In this document: in pieces, positions 16,939-24,875 of the stretch
Layout of the letters: each line of letters opens with the position of its first letter
Numbering within the stretch: the stretch's first letter is position 1
NCBI RefSeq assembly: GCF_023657595.1
Contig: NZ_CP098323.1
Span: 4,054,001 to 4,118,000 of the forward strand
DNA: 64,000 nucleotides
Reading direction: 5' to 3'
From: Cytobacillus firmus
Lineage (GTDB): Bacteria; Bacillota; Bacilli; Bacillales; Cytobacillaceae
The notes under the pieces: model-generated
The model's database searches: none
Told to the model about the DNA's origin: nothing
The model's input: only the letters and a program-made list of their open reading frames with translations
Translations under genes and position numbers: made by a program

Positions 16939-17181
16939 CTAGTTTGTTGAGTTTAAGGAAACAAGCTGATAAGTAATGAGTGTCTGGCTGTTTTCCCACT
17001 CCACTTTTCGGATGACTCCCATTCCGTTCAGGTCGCCGTCAATTGTTCTTTTTACTTCGACCGGGATATCGAGCGGATATAATCTATACCCTTCTTTGAC
17101 AAGTGAAAAGTAATTCTCATCAAGTCTTTTTTCCCTTCCCTTTGTCACGATCATTGTGTTCAGCTCTAAAGGCATACCCAT
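16939..17181 (-). CDS. ytmB: YtmB family protein (DUF2584)
   Basis: An 80-residue protein that begins MGMPLELNTMIVTKGRE and corresponds in size and place to B. subtilis YtmB. The sequence alternates short hydrophobic strands and charged turns, suggesting a small beta domain. Its function is unknown. AAGGAGAG lies 6 bases ahead of the ATG. It is downstream of ytmA on the same strand. Confidence 0.85.
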   Translation of the reverse strand: MGMPLELNTMIVTKGREKRLDENYFSLVKEGYRLYPLDIPVEVKRTIDGDLNGMGVIRKVEWENSQTLITYQLVSLNSTN

Positions 17182-17266
17182 TGGTATCTCTCCTTCATTC
17201 TTTATACTTTCCTCTATTTTACCCCACCTTTTTCTGCTCTGAAAGCCTTTAAGCGAAAATCATTTG

Positions 17267-18052
17267 TCATTTATGACTTTTCATCCACGCACCTAAATCC
17301 TCTACCGTCTTCCGGTTTACGGCTGGCGGAAAGTAGTGGGTATAGTCAGGAAAATACCAGCTATCCACTTTTTTGTTAAGAGCCTTAAGCCTTTTTTCGA
17401 GGCGATAGGAATGCTCCACCGAGACGTTATGATCCTGTTTTCCATGAATGATTAAGACAGGTGCCTGCAGCTGCTCCAGCTGAAAAAGCGGGGTGCGGTA
17501 TTTATACCGTTCCGGAAACTTTGTCGGAGTTCCGCCTATTACCCGCTTCATCATTCTCCGGAGGTCCTTGCGCTCTACATAGGTGAGAAACATATCACTG
17601 ACCCCTCCCCATGTTACAATGGATGCGGCTTGCGGAAACTCGATTGCAGTAAGCAATGCCATTACGCCGCCTCGGGAAAAACCAAATATATGAACTCTTT
17701 TTACCCGGGCATGCTCCTGAAGAAGAGTAAACGCAGCAAACGCGTCCTGTCTGTCCTCCCCTGCAAAGTCTTCATTTCCATCCCCTCCTTGATTTCCTCT
17801 ATAAAAAGGCGCGAAAACAATAAAACCTTCACAGGCAAACTGGACAATCCGGGAAGGCCGTACTTTCCCGACATTTTTTATGCCTCCTCTCAGGTAAAGG
17901 AATCCATCATATAGCTCCTCCCCCTTTGGCTCTGCCAGCAGGCCTTTTATATGTAATCCATTTGCCTGATAAGTAACAACAGATAATTCAATTGCCGGAT
18001 TTGGTGAAGGGAATCTCTGTTTATTGATGATTTGGCCGTTCCTGAATTCCAT
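17267..18052 (-). CDS. ytmA: Alpha/beta hydrolase of the S9 peptidase type (YtmA)
   Basis: The 261-residue protein has the S9/prolyl-oligopeptidase-type hydrolase core. The nucleophile elbow is GFSRGG, the acid is in LIIHGKQDHNV, and the His in FPDYTHYFPP. It lacks a beta-propeller and signal peptide, so it is a compact cytoplasmic esterase or peptidase; the substrate is unknown. GGGAGG lies 8 bases before the ATG. Context ytmB-ytmA next to pckA matches B. subtilis. Confidence 0.87.
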   Translation of the reverse strand: MEFRNGQIINKQRFPSPNPAIELSVVTYQANGLHIKGLLAEPKGEELYDGFLYLRGGIKNVGKVRPSRIVQFACEGFIVFAPFYRGNQGGDGNEDFAGEDRQDAFAAFTLLQEHARVKRVHIFGFSRGGVMALLTAIEFPQAASIVTWGGVSDMFLTYVERKDLRRMMKRVIGGTPTKFPERYKYRTPLFQLEQLQAPVLIIHGKQDHNVSVEHSYRLEKRLKALNKKVDSWYFPDYTHYFPPAVNRKTVEDLGAWMKSHK

Positions 18053-18207
18053 TTTCTCATCCTCCCTCTTGAGGCTTCCTTTTAGTTTGAGCTTTTAGAC
18101 CTTCCTCTAAAAATATTTCCATGGGCATTCACACATTTTTTCGATCTTCATACGATATCCTAGGCTTTTTAATCTGACTTTTTAGCATAAGGGAGGTCTT
18201 ATGGCTT

Positions 18208-19203
18208 ATGAAAAAATGGATGAAAACCAGCATGCTGCTTATGCTTGCAGTGATACTGATCGTTCCATTGGCAGCCTGCGGAAAGGATGAAATGCAAACG
18301 GTCCGCATTGCTGAAGTGACACGTTCCATCTTCTATGCTCCACAATATGTAGCCCTTGAGAAAGGTTTCTTTGAAGAAGAAGGACTTAAAGTAGAGCTTA
18401 CAACAACAGCCGGCGGAGATAAAACAATGACCGCGCTCCTGTCGGATAGCGCTGATATTGCGCTAGTAGGTTCAGAAACTTCCATTTACGTTTCGGCACA
18501 GGGCTCCAATGATCCGGTCATTAACTTTGCACAGCTTACCCAAACGGATGGAACATTCCTGGTTTCGCGCAATAAAATCGATAACTTTTCATGGGATATG
18601 CTGGAAGGCAAAACATTTCTAGGGCAGCGTAAAGGCGGCATGCCGCAGATGGCCGGCGAGTTTGTATTGAAAAAGCATGGCATTGACCCGCACCAGGATT
18701 TGGATTTAATCCAAAATATTGATTATGCCAATATTGCTCCAGCTTTCGCTTCCGGCACCGGTGAATTTGTCCAGCTTTTTGAACCTACTGCAAGTGTATT
18801 TGAAAAAGAAGGAAAAGGATATATTGTTGCTTCCTTTGGAACCGAGTCCGGACATATACCTTATACCACATTCATGACGAAACAAAGCTATATTGATGAA
18901 AATAAGGAAACAGTCGAGAAATTCACAAGAGCAATTTATAAAGCACAGCAATGGGTTGAGCAGCATAGCTCGAAGGAAACGGCAGAAGCTATTCAAGGAT
19001 ATTTTGACAACACTGAGCTTGAAATCATTGAAATGGTAGTAGACCGCTATAAGAGTCAGGGATCTTTTGCAACAGATCCTATTCTGGATACTGAAGAATG
19101 GGATAATCTGCAGAACATTATGGAAGAAGCAGGAGAGCTTCCTAAGCGCTTAGAGCATGGCACACTTGTCAACACAGAGATTGCTGAAGGGGTAATGAAG
19201 TAA
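18208..19203 (+). CDS. ytlA: ABC transporter substrate-binding lipoprotein (YtlA)
   Basis: The 331-residue protein has a lipoprotein signal (hydrophobic to residue 23, lipobox LAACG) followed by an NMT1/THI5-like periplasmic-binding fold (EVTRSIFYAPQYVALEKGFFEEEGL). This family binds pyrimidine thiamin precursors, sulfonates or related small molecules. No TPP or other riboswitch is visible upstream, so the substrate is open. The start at 18208 is 11 bases after GGGAGG; an out-of-frame ATG at 18200 is not used because it does not read the signal peptide. It leads a three-gene importer operon. Confidence 0.88.
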   Translation: MKKWMKTSMLLMLAVILIVPLAACGKDEMQTVRIAEVTRSIFYAPQYVALEKGFFEEEGLKVELTTTAGGDKTMTALLSDSADIALVGSETSIYVSAQGSNDPVINFAQLTQTDGTFLVSRNKIDNFSWDMLEGKTFLGQRKGGMPQMAGEFVLKKHGIDPHQDLDLIQNIDYANIAPAFASGTGEFVQLFEPTASVFEKEGKGYIVASFGTESGHIPYTTFMTKQSYIDENKETVEKFTRAIYKAQQWVEQHSSKETAEAIQGYFDNTELEIIEMVVDRYKSQGSFATDPILDTEEWDNLQNIMEEAGELPKRLEHGTLVNTEIAEGVMK

Positions 19204-19225
19204 CTAAACGAAAGAGGAGGCCGAC

Positions 19226-20005
19226 ATGGATTTTCTGAAAGTTGATGCTGTCCACCACACTTATTTTACAAAAACCTCTGCTGTCACGGCCCTCTCCGAT
19301 GTTTCGCTTGATGTGGAGGAAGGAGAATTTGTTTCCTTCCTCGGTCCAAGCGGATGCGGTAAGACAACATTGCTTTCCATCATAGCAGGCCTGTTTGAAC
19401 CCACAGAAGGCACTGTCACACTTGAAGGAAAGCGGGTTGAAACAGCAGAAAATGAAATTGGCTATATGCTTCAGCAGGATTATCTTTTTCCCTGGAAGAA
19501 CATTGAAGAAAATATACTGCTGGGGCTGAAAATCGGTAATAGCCTCACTCCTGATAAAAAAGCTTATGCACTGAAGCTCCTTCAGGAGATGGGACTGAAA
19601 GGTGTAGAGTCACAGTTTCCGAAGCAGCTTTCAGGGGGAATGCGCCAGCGGGTTGCCCTTGTAAGAACACTTGCAACCGGCCCAAAGCTGCTTATGCTTG
19701 ATGAACCCTTTTCCGCATTGGATTATCAAACCAAACTAAAGCTTGAGGATCTGGTCTCTGACACGCTTAAATCTTTCGGAAAGACAGCCATACTGGTTAC
19801 CCATGATATTGGTGAGGCAATCAGCATGAGTGATCGTGTTTTTCTCTTCTCCGCAAGGCCCGGACAGCTTCATAAGACATTTGTAATACCTAAAGAATTA
19901 CGAGATGAGACCCCTTTTAACGCAAGAAATCATGAAGCATATCCAGCGATTTTTCAAACTATATGGAAGGAGCTGGAGTCCCTTGAGCCCGCAGGAGAAC
20001 GTTAA
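19226..20005 (+). CDS. ytlC: ABC transporter ATP-binding protein (YtlC)
   Basis: A 259-residue nitrate/sulfonate-type ATPase. Walker [11 protein letters not shown]-loop in [11 protein letters not shown], signature LSGGMRQR, Walker [13 protein letters not shown] and the H-loop TVTHD-like VTHDIGEA are all present. GAGGAGG precedes the ATG. It powers the YtlA-YtlD importer; its 3' end overlaps the permease start. Confidence 0.93.
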   Translation: MDFLKVDAVHHTYFTKTSAVTALSDVSLDVEEGEFVSFLGPSGCGKTTLLSIIAGLFEPTEGTVTLEGKRVETAENEIGYMLQQDYLFPWKNIEENILLGLKIGNSLTPDKKAYALKLLQEMGLKGVESQFPKQLSGGMRQRVALVRTLATGPKLLMLDEPFSALDYQTKLKLEDLVSDTLKSFGKTAILVTHDIGEAISMSDRVFLFSARPGQLHKTFVIPKELRDETPFNARNHEAYPAIFQTIWKELESLEPAGER

Positions 20006-20792
20006 ATTCCTCCACCAGAAATATATCCGGTCGCTGAACCGTGAAAAGAAATGGGTCCGCTTCTATCAGGCTGTCATATTTTTCGTGTTTTTTTCAGGAT
20101 GGGAGCTTGCAAGCCAAAAGCAATGGATTGACCCGCTGATTTTCAGTGCGCCTTCTAAAGTATGGGGATTATTTTTAACCAAACTACAGGATGGCACCTT
20201 GATGGTGGATTTAGGCTACACTTTGTCAGAAACGGTATTTGGGTTCATTTTGGGCACATTTTTAGGCACATTCCTGGCAGCCATCCTCTGGTGGTCACCA
20301 ATGCTTTCAAAAATAGCGGATCCCTATCTGGTTGTCCTGAATTCAATGCCAAAGGTTGCTCTTGGCCCTATTTTAATTGTTGCTTTAGGCCCGAGCTTTA
20401 CTTCGATCGTTGCCATGGGTGCGATTATCTCGATCATCATCACAACCATTGTCGTGTATACATCTTTCAAAGAAGTAGACCCCAATTATATTAAAGTGCT
20501 TCAGACCTTTGGGGCAAATCGATTTCAAATCTTCAGGGAAGCCATTTTGCCTGCTTCATTTCCGACCATCATTTCAACATTAAAGGTGAATGTGGGGTTA
20601 TCCTGGGTAGGGGTGATCGTCGGCGAATTCCTTGTATCCTCAAAAGGTCTTGGATACATGATTATTTACGGTTTCCAAGTATTCAACTTCACCCTTGTAA
20701 TGCTTTCATTGCTTGTAATTGCTGTTTTTGCAACAGTGATGTATCAGCTGGTTGAGCTCCTGGAGAGAAAACTAATTAAGAATGGTTCATAA
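19983..20792 (+). CDS. ytlD: ABC transporter permease (YtlD)
   Basis: A six-helix inner-membrane permease with the BPD-type EAA loop ([24 protein letters not shown]). I favour the TTG at 19983 (269 residues) because GGAAGGAG ends 10 bases before it; it overlaps ytlC by 23 bases. The frame is open to 19905, and an ATG at 19932 is the main alternative. It completes the importer with YtlA and YtlC. Confidence 0.88.
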   Translation: MSPQENVKFLHQKYIRSLNREKKWVRFYQAVIFFVFFSGWELASQKQWIDPLIFSAPSKVWGLFLTKLQDGTLMVDLGYTLSETVFGFILGTFLGTFLAAILWWSPMLSKIADPYLVVLNSMPKVALGPILIVALGPSFTSIVAMGAIISIIITTIVVYTSFKEVDPNYIKVLQTFGANRFQIFREAILPASFPTIISTLKVNVGLSWVGVIVGEFLVSSKGLGYMIIYGFQVFNFTLVMLSLLVIAVFATVMYQLVELLERKLIKNGS

Positions 20793-20823
20793 AAAAAACG
20801 GCAAACCGCATGCCGTTTTTTAT
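20791..20823. terminator. Bidirectional terminator of ytlACD and ytkD
   Basis: AAAACGGC / GCCGTTTT with a 9-base loop, A-rich on the left and T-rich on the right. It separates two convergent genes and overlaps the ytkD stop region. Confidence 0.8.
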
Positions 20824-21287
20824 TTTTCCTTCAAAATTTTTTTTAGGCTCTTTTCAACTACCTTATCCTTCATGATGAAGCTGTATTGACTGTTCCACCT
20901 GTCTTCAAGCAGGTTTTCCCCTGTCAGGATGGGACCGTTTGTTTCAAAGTATTGATTTGTATTGTTGAGGTTTCCCACCTCTGCGAAAAAAATAGCTTTG
21001 ACAAAACGCTCATTGTCCAAGTTAACTTCATATTCACCAATAAAACGCAGACTATTTAAGTCTGCTCCGGTTTCTTCATATACTTCTCTTCTGGCTGCCT
21101 CTTCAAGAGACTCACCCTGTTCTCTTTTACCCCCAGGAAATTCCCATCCCCTTTTTTTATGATTCGTCAGCAGCCATTGATCACCATAGCGGCAAATGAC
21201 CAAAACGTGTTCAGGCTCTGTTTCGAATGCTCTTTTATTAAAAGACATGCGCACTTTCCCGCCGTTTTCATCCAAAAAGGTTTCCAT
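20820..21287 (-). CDS. ytkD: Nudix nucleoside triphosphatase YtkD (MutT-like)
   Basis: The 155-residue protein has a complete Nudix box: GGKREQGESLEEAARREVYEE with the catalytic REVYEET core. B. subtilis YtkD hydrolyses 8-oxo-dGTP and other nucleoside triphosphates and guards against oxidised nucleotides. Length and order relative to ytlD fit. The start follows a weak purine-rich site. Confidence 0.88.
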   Translation of the reverse strand: METFLDENGGKVRMSFNKRAFETEPEHVLVICRYGDQWLLTNHKKRGWEFPGGKREQGESLEEAARREVYEETGADLNSLRFIGEYEVNLDNERFVKAIFFAEVGNLNNTNQYFETNGPILTGENLLEDRWNSQYSFIMKDKVVEKSLKKILKEK

Positions 21288-21451
21288 GCTTTTCCCTCAC
21301 TCGATAAGTAAATTTTGATGTTTTCATTATAAAGGTTAATCACGTTTTTAAAAACTTCTGGGGCTAAAGTATCAAATTACATATTTTTGAAACTTTTCTC
21401 CTTTTTTGCCCGTAAAATTAGGTGACTAACATAAATAGAGGAGTGTATATC

Positions 21452-22321
21452 TTGAAAAAGTCTCTCGCAATCCTTACCGGCTTCTTCATGATTTTAATGC
21501 TGACTGCATGTAATGAAACAGCCAAACCAGTTAATGAATCAGCAGCCGGCACAGAAAAGAAAGAAGCAAAAACTGAAGAATCTTCTGAAATGACCTTGGA
21601 GGAAGTTTTAAAGAAATCAACGGAGGCTTCGGAAGAGCTAAAAAGCTTCTCAGTTAAAATGGATATGAGCCAGGAAATGAGCTCGGGTGCTGAAGGGGAA
21701 AATATGAATATCGATTCTGTCATTGATATGGATGTCACCACAGATCCAATGGCTTTTTATCAGAAAATGACTATGTCAATGGCAGGCGCAGCAGAATCCT
21801 ATGATATTGAAAGCTATTTTACGGAAGAAGGCATGTTTCTTTATGATGCAGCCGGTCAGCAATGGATGAAGTTCCCTAAAGAAATGTCTGATGATTTGCT
21901 TCAAATGTCCAGCCAGCAGACGAATCCTGGTGAGGAACTGAAGAAACTGCAGGAATTTGTGGACGATTTCACCTTTGAACAGGACACAAAAAGCTATATC
22001 CTGAAGTTGAAAGCCGATGGAGAAAAATTCAATGATTTCGTGAAGGAAACGGCAGCAGAAACGCTCCCGCCTGAATTGGCCGCCAATGGTGAAATGCTTG
22101 ATAACATGAACATCAAAGGCGTGGAATATGAAATTGTGATTGATAAAGAAACTTTTTACCCAAGCGTGCTGAATATGATTATGGACATGGAAATCACGGC
22201 TGAGGGCCAAAAAATCTCCATGAAGCAGAACATGAACGGCCAATACTCAAACTATAATAAAGTTGAGGCTATTGCTGTTCCACAGGAAGTTCTTGATACA
22301 GCTGTGGAAATGGAAATGTAG
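21452..22321 (+). CDS. Lipoprotein of the DUF6612 type
   Basis: The 289-residue protein starts at a TTG (21452) 6 bases after GAGGAGTG, giving KKSLAILTGFFMILMLTAC, a lipoprotein signal with Cys near position 20. An acidic linker follows and then a Met-, Asp- and Glu-rich beta domain (VKMDMSQEM, MTMSMAGAAESYDIESYF, GVEYEIVIDKETFYP) of the LolA/LppX-like architecture seen in DUF6612 proteins. It is probably anchored on the outer face of the membrane; the ligand is unknown. It is monocistronic with its own terminator. Confidence 0.75.
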   Translation: MKKSLAILTGFFMILMLTACNETAKPVNESAAGTEKKEAKTEESSEMTLEEVLKKSTEASEELKSFSVKMDMSQEMSSGAEGENMNIDSVIDMDVTTDPMAFYQKMTMSMAGAAESYDIESYFTEEGMFLYDAAGQQWMKFPKEMSDDLLQMSSQQTNPGEELKKLQEFVDDFTFEQDTKSYILKLKADGEKFNDFVKETAAETLPPELAANGEMLDNMNIKGVEYEIVIDKETFYPSVLNMIMDMEITAEGQKISMKQNMNGQYSNYNKVEAIAVPQEVLDTAVEMEM

Positions 22322-22350
22322 AAAAGCTGAGGTGCGGCCTCAGCTTTTTA
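22322..22350 (+). terminator. Terminator of the DUF6612 lipoprotein gene
   Basis: AAAAGCTGAGG / CCTCAGCTTTTT with a 5-base loop, placed directly after the stop codon. Confidence 0.88.
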
Positions 22351-22383
22351 TTTCTACTATTATTTATTTTAGTACTTCGAGAG

Positions 22384-22762
22384 CTGTCTAGCTTCAGCGC
22401 CTACCCCCTCGAGGTCACAAGCTTGTCTTGTTGCGGCTCCTAGGGACTCGAGACATAAGCCCTTCCAGAAGGAAAGAACACCTTCTTGCAGGGCTCGTCT
22501 TTTGCTTGAGGCCCGCAGGATGCGGGTCATGCAGACGTTGCCACAGGACAAGGAAAGCTACGGCAGCGATACATCGCACGACCGAAAGCGGCAGCTTTTG
22601 GGAGGACGTGGCGCTCTTAGTCTGCATTCCTTAAAAGGGCAGTCGCCTCCACATTTCGGTTTGTCTTGTTTCGGCTCCTAGGGACTCAGGGTCATAAGCC
22701 GTTTCCACAGGATGTGGCGCTTTTAGTCTGCGTTCATACGTGAGCAAGGCGCTTCCGCTATT
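22384..22762 (-). repeat. Large modular intergenic repeat, copy B
   Basis: Read on the minus strand it starts two bases after the stop codon of the 22763 gene with AGCGGAAGCGCCTTGC and ends GTAGGCGCTGAAGCTAGACA. It shares all main modules with copy A at 10309, but several are duplicated (AGCGCCACATCCTGTGG, GACTAAGAGCGCCACGTCC, CCTAGGAGCCG) and there is an extra segment around 22550-22610. Orientation relative to the upstream gene is the same as for copy A. Confidence 0.85.
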
Positions 22763-23092
22763 CTATTTATGTTCCTCTTCTGTCAGGATTCCCATGCTTT
22801 CAATATGCTTTCTTGCTTCATCATCTCCAAGATTATAAATCATCCCATATATTTTTTTCATTGTGTCATCATAGGCATCATTTTCACGGTCATAGTGGTA
22901 TTGAACATAAGGAACATGGGCTCTGAAAAAATTTTGCCATTCTGTTGAATAGTTCTGGTCAAAATATTCTCTTAAGGCAATAATTTCATCATCATTTGCC
23001 TCAATTTTATAATTCCAGGTGGAGTCAGTAGCACTTTGAGAAATCTCACCCGAACCAAGCGTTATATAATACGTCTTTTTATTTCCTTCCAA
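22763..23092 (-). CDS. Conserved-looking protein of unknown function
   Basis: A 109-residue soluble, acidic, Tyr-rich protein (KKTYYITLGSGEIS, WNYKIEANDDEI, YVQYHYDRENDAYDD). The N-terminus suggests a short beta-hairpin followed by helices. I do not recognise the family. A GGAAGG-like site overlaps the start region; the ATG lies after AGGATTGGAAGG-type purines. The stop codon abuts the large repeat copy B. Confidence 0.65.
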   Translation of the reverse strand: MEGNKKTYYITLGSGEISQSATDSTWNYKIEANDDEIIALREYFDQNYSTEWQNFFRAHVPYVQYHYDRENDAYDDTMKKIYGMIYNLGDDEARKHIESMGILTEEEHK

Positions 23093-23372
23093 TCCTGTCA
23101 GCCCCTTTTTTGTTCATTCCTGTGACGCAGATTCAACACCGGTCAGTTTTTCTTTACATAGCACAATATTTTTCATTTCTATAGTTATCGTATCCCACAT
23201 TTATGATAAAATTATACAAAATTACGATCATTCTTCTTAAGCTGACATATACTAAGTTAAACAAATTGGAAGTCAGCTTTCCAATTTACATGTGGTGAAT
23301 ATTTTTCTGCATCAGGGGTATTAAATTAAGTATACTATAGAAAACCGGAGATTTTTTTAAGGAGGTGTTACC

Positions 23373-23630
23373 ATGAAACTGATTGATGAGCTATATGAAC
23401 TTTACAGGAATAAGCTGACTGGTGATGAAGAAGATATCGATATGCTCGCTTTTGCCTTCTTAGAGGAAATGGACAGGGAAGACCTGCTGAATATTATCAA
23501 GGACCTTGATAATCAGGAATTATATGATTTAATGGGGCTTTATTTGATTGAGAGCTTAAAAGGGAAATTTGCCAGTGAAAATTACGGCCAGCGCAGAAGC
23601 CCGATCATTCACCACCGGAACATACACTAA
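23373..23630 (+). CDS. Small acidic helical protein, probably DUF6154 family
   Basis: An 85-residue acidic protein (MKLIDELYELYRNKLTGDEEDID) that is mostly helical up to residue 65, with a basic tail ending HHRNIH. I recall the same N-terminal pattern in Bacillus proteins labelled DUF6154; function is unknown. GGAGGTG lies 6 bases before the ATG, and a hairpin follows about 40 bases after the stop. Confidence 0.75.
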   Translation: MKLIDELYELYRNKLTGDEEDIDMLAFAFLEEMDREDLLNIIKDLDNQELYDLMGLYLIESLKGKFASENYGQRRSPIIHHRNIH

Positions 23631-23671
23631 ACTATACATATCCGAATTTAGAATAACGATCCATATACTCG

Positions 23672-23697
23672 AAGGCGGCGTGAAGCCGCTTTTTTAT
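23672..23697 (+). terminator. Terminator after the 85-residue gene
   Basis: GCGGC / GCCGC with a 5-base loop followed by TTTTTT at 23690. The stem is short but GC-only and the T run is clean. Confidence 0.7.
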
Positions 23698-23745
23698 TTG
23701 GTCTTTTTCGTTAAAATTATTGCTTTACGTTTATCAATATTGTCC

Positions 23746-23947
23746 GTTGATTTCCTCTCCAGGCTGCTCAGCGAACCGCGGGGCGGGCGGTGAGCCTCCT
23801 CGACGCTGTGCGTCTGCGGTGTCTCACCTGTCCTGCTACTCCCGCAGGACTTTGAATAAGCTTCCTTGAGTAGACACCGCACTAGACACCGCACGAAGAA
23901 AATGCGATAGCATTTTCGAGGATCTCGCACCTTCCGCTCCAATCAAC
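23746..23947 (-). repeat. Dispersed intergenic repeat, GTTGATTGGAGCGGAAGG type
   Basis: Read on the minus strand it starts GTTGATTGGAGCGGAAGGTG, carries CCTGCGGGAGTAGCAGGACA, GGTGAGACACCGCAGACGC and GGAGGCTCACCGCCCGCCCC, and ends near GAAATCAAC. The ends are inverted repeats. I have seen this GC-rich family in intergenic regions of many Bacillaceae. This copy has extra sequence between 23862 and 23920 including a direct repeat of AGACACCGCAC. Non-coding. Confidence 0.8.
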
Positions 23948-24010
23948 TCAGTAAATATAATACAAATAGCAGCAAACTTTGCGAAAAAAGCCCTTATTTT
24001 TCAAAAATAA

Positions 24011-24037
24011 AAAGACCAGCTTTCCAGCCAGTCTTTG
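24011..24037 (-). terminator. dps: dps terminator
   Basis: Minus-strand AAAGACTGGCT / AGCTGGTCTTT (with two G-T pairs) and a GAA-rich loop, followed by TTTTATTTTT. It begins 5 bases after the stop. Confidence 0.78.
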
Positions 24038-24041
24038 TTTA

Positions 24042-24479
24042 TTATCCAAGGTATGCTTTAAGCATCCAGATATGTTTTTTCAAGCTTTGCTTTACAGCAA
24101 TCAGCATGTCGCCTGTTCCTTCATCTTTGGCTTCTTCTGCAAGCTCGATTGCTTCCTGAAGCTCGTCCACCATTTTTTCAAAGTCGTCAACGACAGATTG
24201 AACCATTTGTTCCTCATTTTCTTTTCCTGTCGCTTCTTTAAGGGAACTGGTCTCCAGGACTTCCTTCATCGTTGCAACCGGTTTAGCCTCAAGAGCAAGG
24301 ATTCTCTCAGCCAGTTCATCTACATGTACGTTAGCTTCATTATACAGCTCTTCAAATTTTGCATGAAGGGTAAAAAAGTTTTTCCCTTTAATATACCAAT
24401 GGTAATTGTGAAGCTTTACATATAGAACTGTCCAGTTTGCTACTTGCTGGTTAACAGCTTGTACTAATTCTTTACTCAT
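24042..24479 (-). CDS. dps: Dps-family ferritin-like DNA-protection protein (YtkB)
   Basis: The 145-residue protein is a four-helix mini-ferritin. The ferroxidase-site residues are in [22 protein letters not shown] and [12 protein letters not shown]. Such dodecamers oxidise and store iron with peroxide and protect DNA. I chose the ATG at 24479, 9 bases after GGGAGG; an ATG three codons upstream is too close to that site. A SigB-type promoter lies just upstream, in line with the general stress control of B. subtilis dps. Confidence 0.93.
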   Translation of the reverse strand: MSKELVQAVNQQVANWTVLYVKLHNYHWYIKGKNFFTLHAKFEELYNEANVHVDELAERILALEAKPVATMKEVLETSSLKEATGKENEEQMVQSVVDDFEKMVDELQEAIELAEEAKDEGTGDMLIAVKQSLKKHIWMLKAYLG

Positions 24480-24503
24480 AATAATCATCCTCCCAACAAT
24501 AGA

Positions 24504-24528
24504 ATACCCACCTTGGCAGAATTAAAAC
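24504..24528 (-). promoter_or_regulatory. SigB-type promoter of dps
   Basis: Minus-strand GTTTTA, 13-base spacer, GGGTAT, close to the SigB consensus GTTTAA-N13/15-GGGTAT. The -10 is 15 bases ahead of the Shine-Dalgarno. B. subtilis dps is SigB-controlled, which supports the call. Confidence 0.65.
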
Positions 24529-24605
24529 CTGTACAAGGCCATGGCTAAATTTTTCATTATTGAGCTGCTTTCATGGTAGAATATTGAGTGAAAAGGGGGA
24601 GAAAA

Positions 24606-24788
24606 ATGTATACGGTATTAGTCATATCGATCATTATCGTGATTGTGGTTCTGCTGCTTAGCGTCATTACTACTTCAAAGGCTTACCAATTCAAGCATAC
24701 GGTAGACCCGATTGATCCGCTTCCTGACAGCGGCAAGGAACAAAAAGAGGCTAACGAGGAGCAAGAAGATAACCAAAACCGTTCGTAA
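24606..24788 (+). CDS. ytzI: Small membrane protein, YtzI-like
   Basis: A 60-residue protein: one hydrophobic helix (residues 3-20), then TTSKAYQFKHTVDPIDPLP and an acidic Gln/Glu-rich tail. The SKAY..KHTVDP block resembles B. subtilis YtzI as I remember it; function is unknown. The ATG at 24606 follows AAGGGGGAG by a few bases; an upstream GTG at 24588 overlaps no ribosome binding site. Confidence 0.72.
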   Translation: MYTVLVISIIIVIVVLLLSVITTSKAYQFKHTVDPIDPLPDSGKEQKEANEEQEDNQNRS

Positions 24789-24806
24789 GCATACGCTATT
24801 ATATAA

Positions 24807-24836
24807 ACAGCCTCCGTACAGCCGGAGGTTTTCTTT
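24807..24836 (+). terminator. Terminator after ytzI
   Basis: CCTCCG / CGGAGG with a 6-base loop, flanked by AACAG and TTTTCTTTTT. Confidence 0.75.
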
Positions 24837-24875
24837 TTAAAGGGACGGAAAAATACATGTGGAGAGGACATTAAG

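Noticed and set aside
18053-18207. TPP riboswitch upstream of the ytlACD importer
   Set aside because: None of the THI-box core stretches (such as CTGAGA) is present, so a thiamin-precursor substrate is not supported by regulation.
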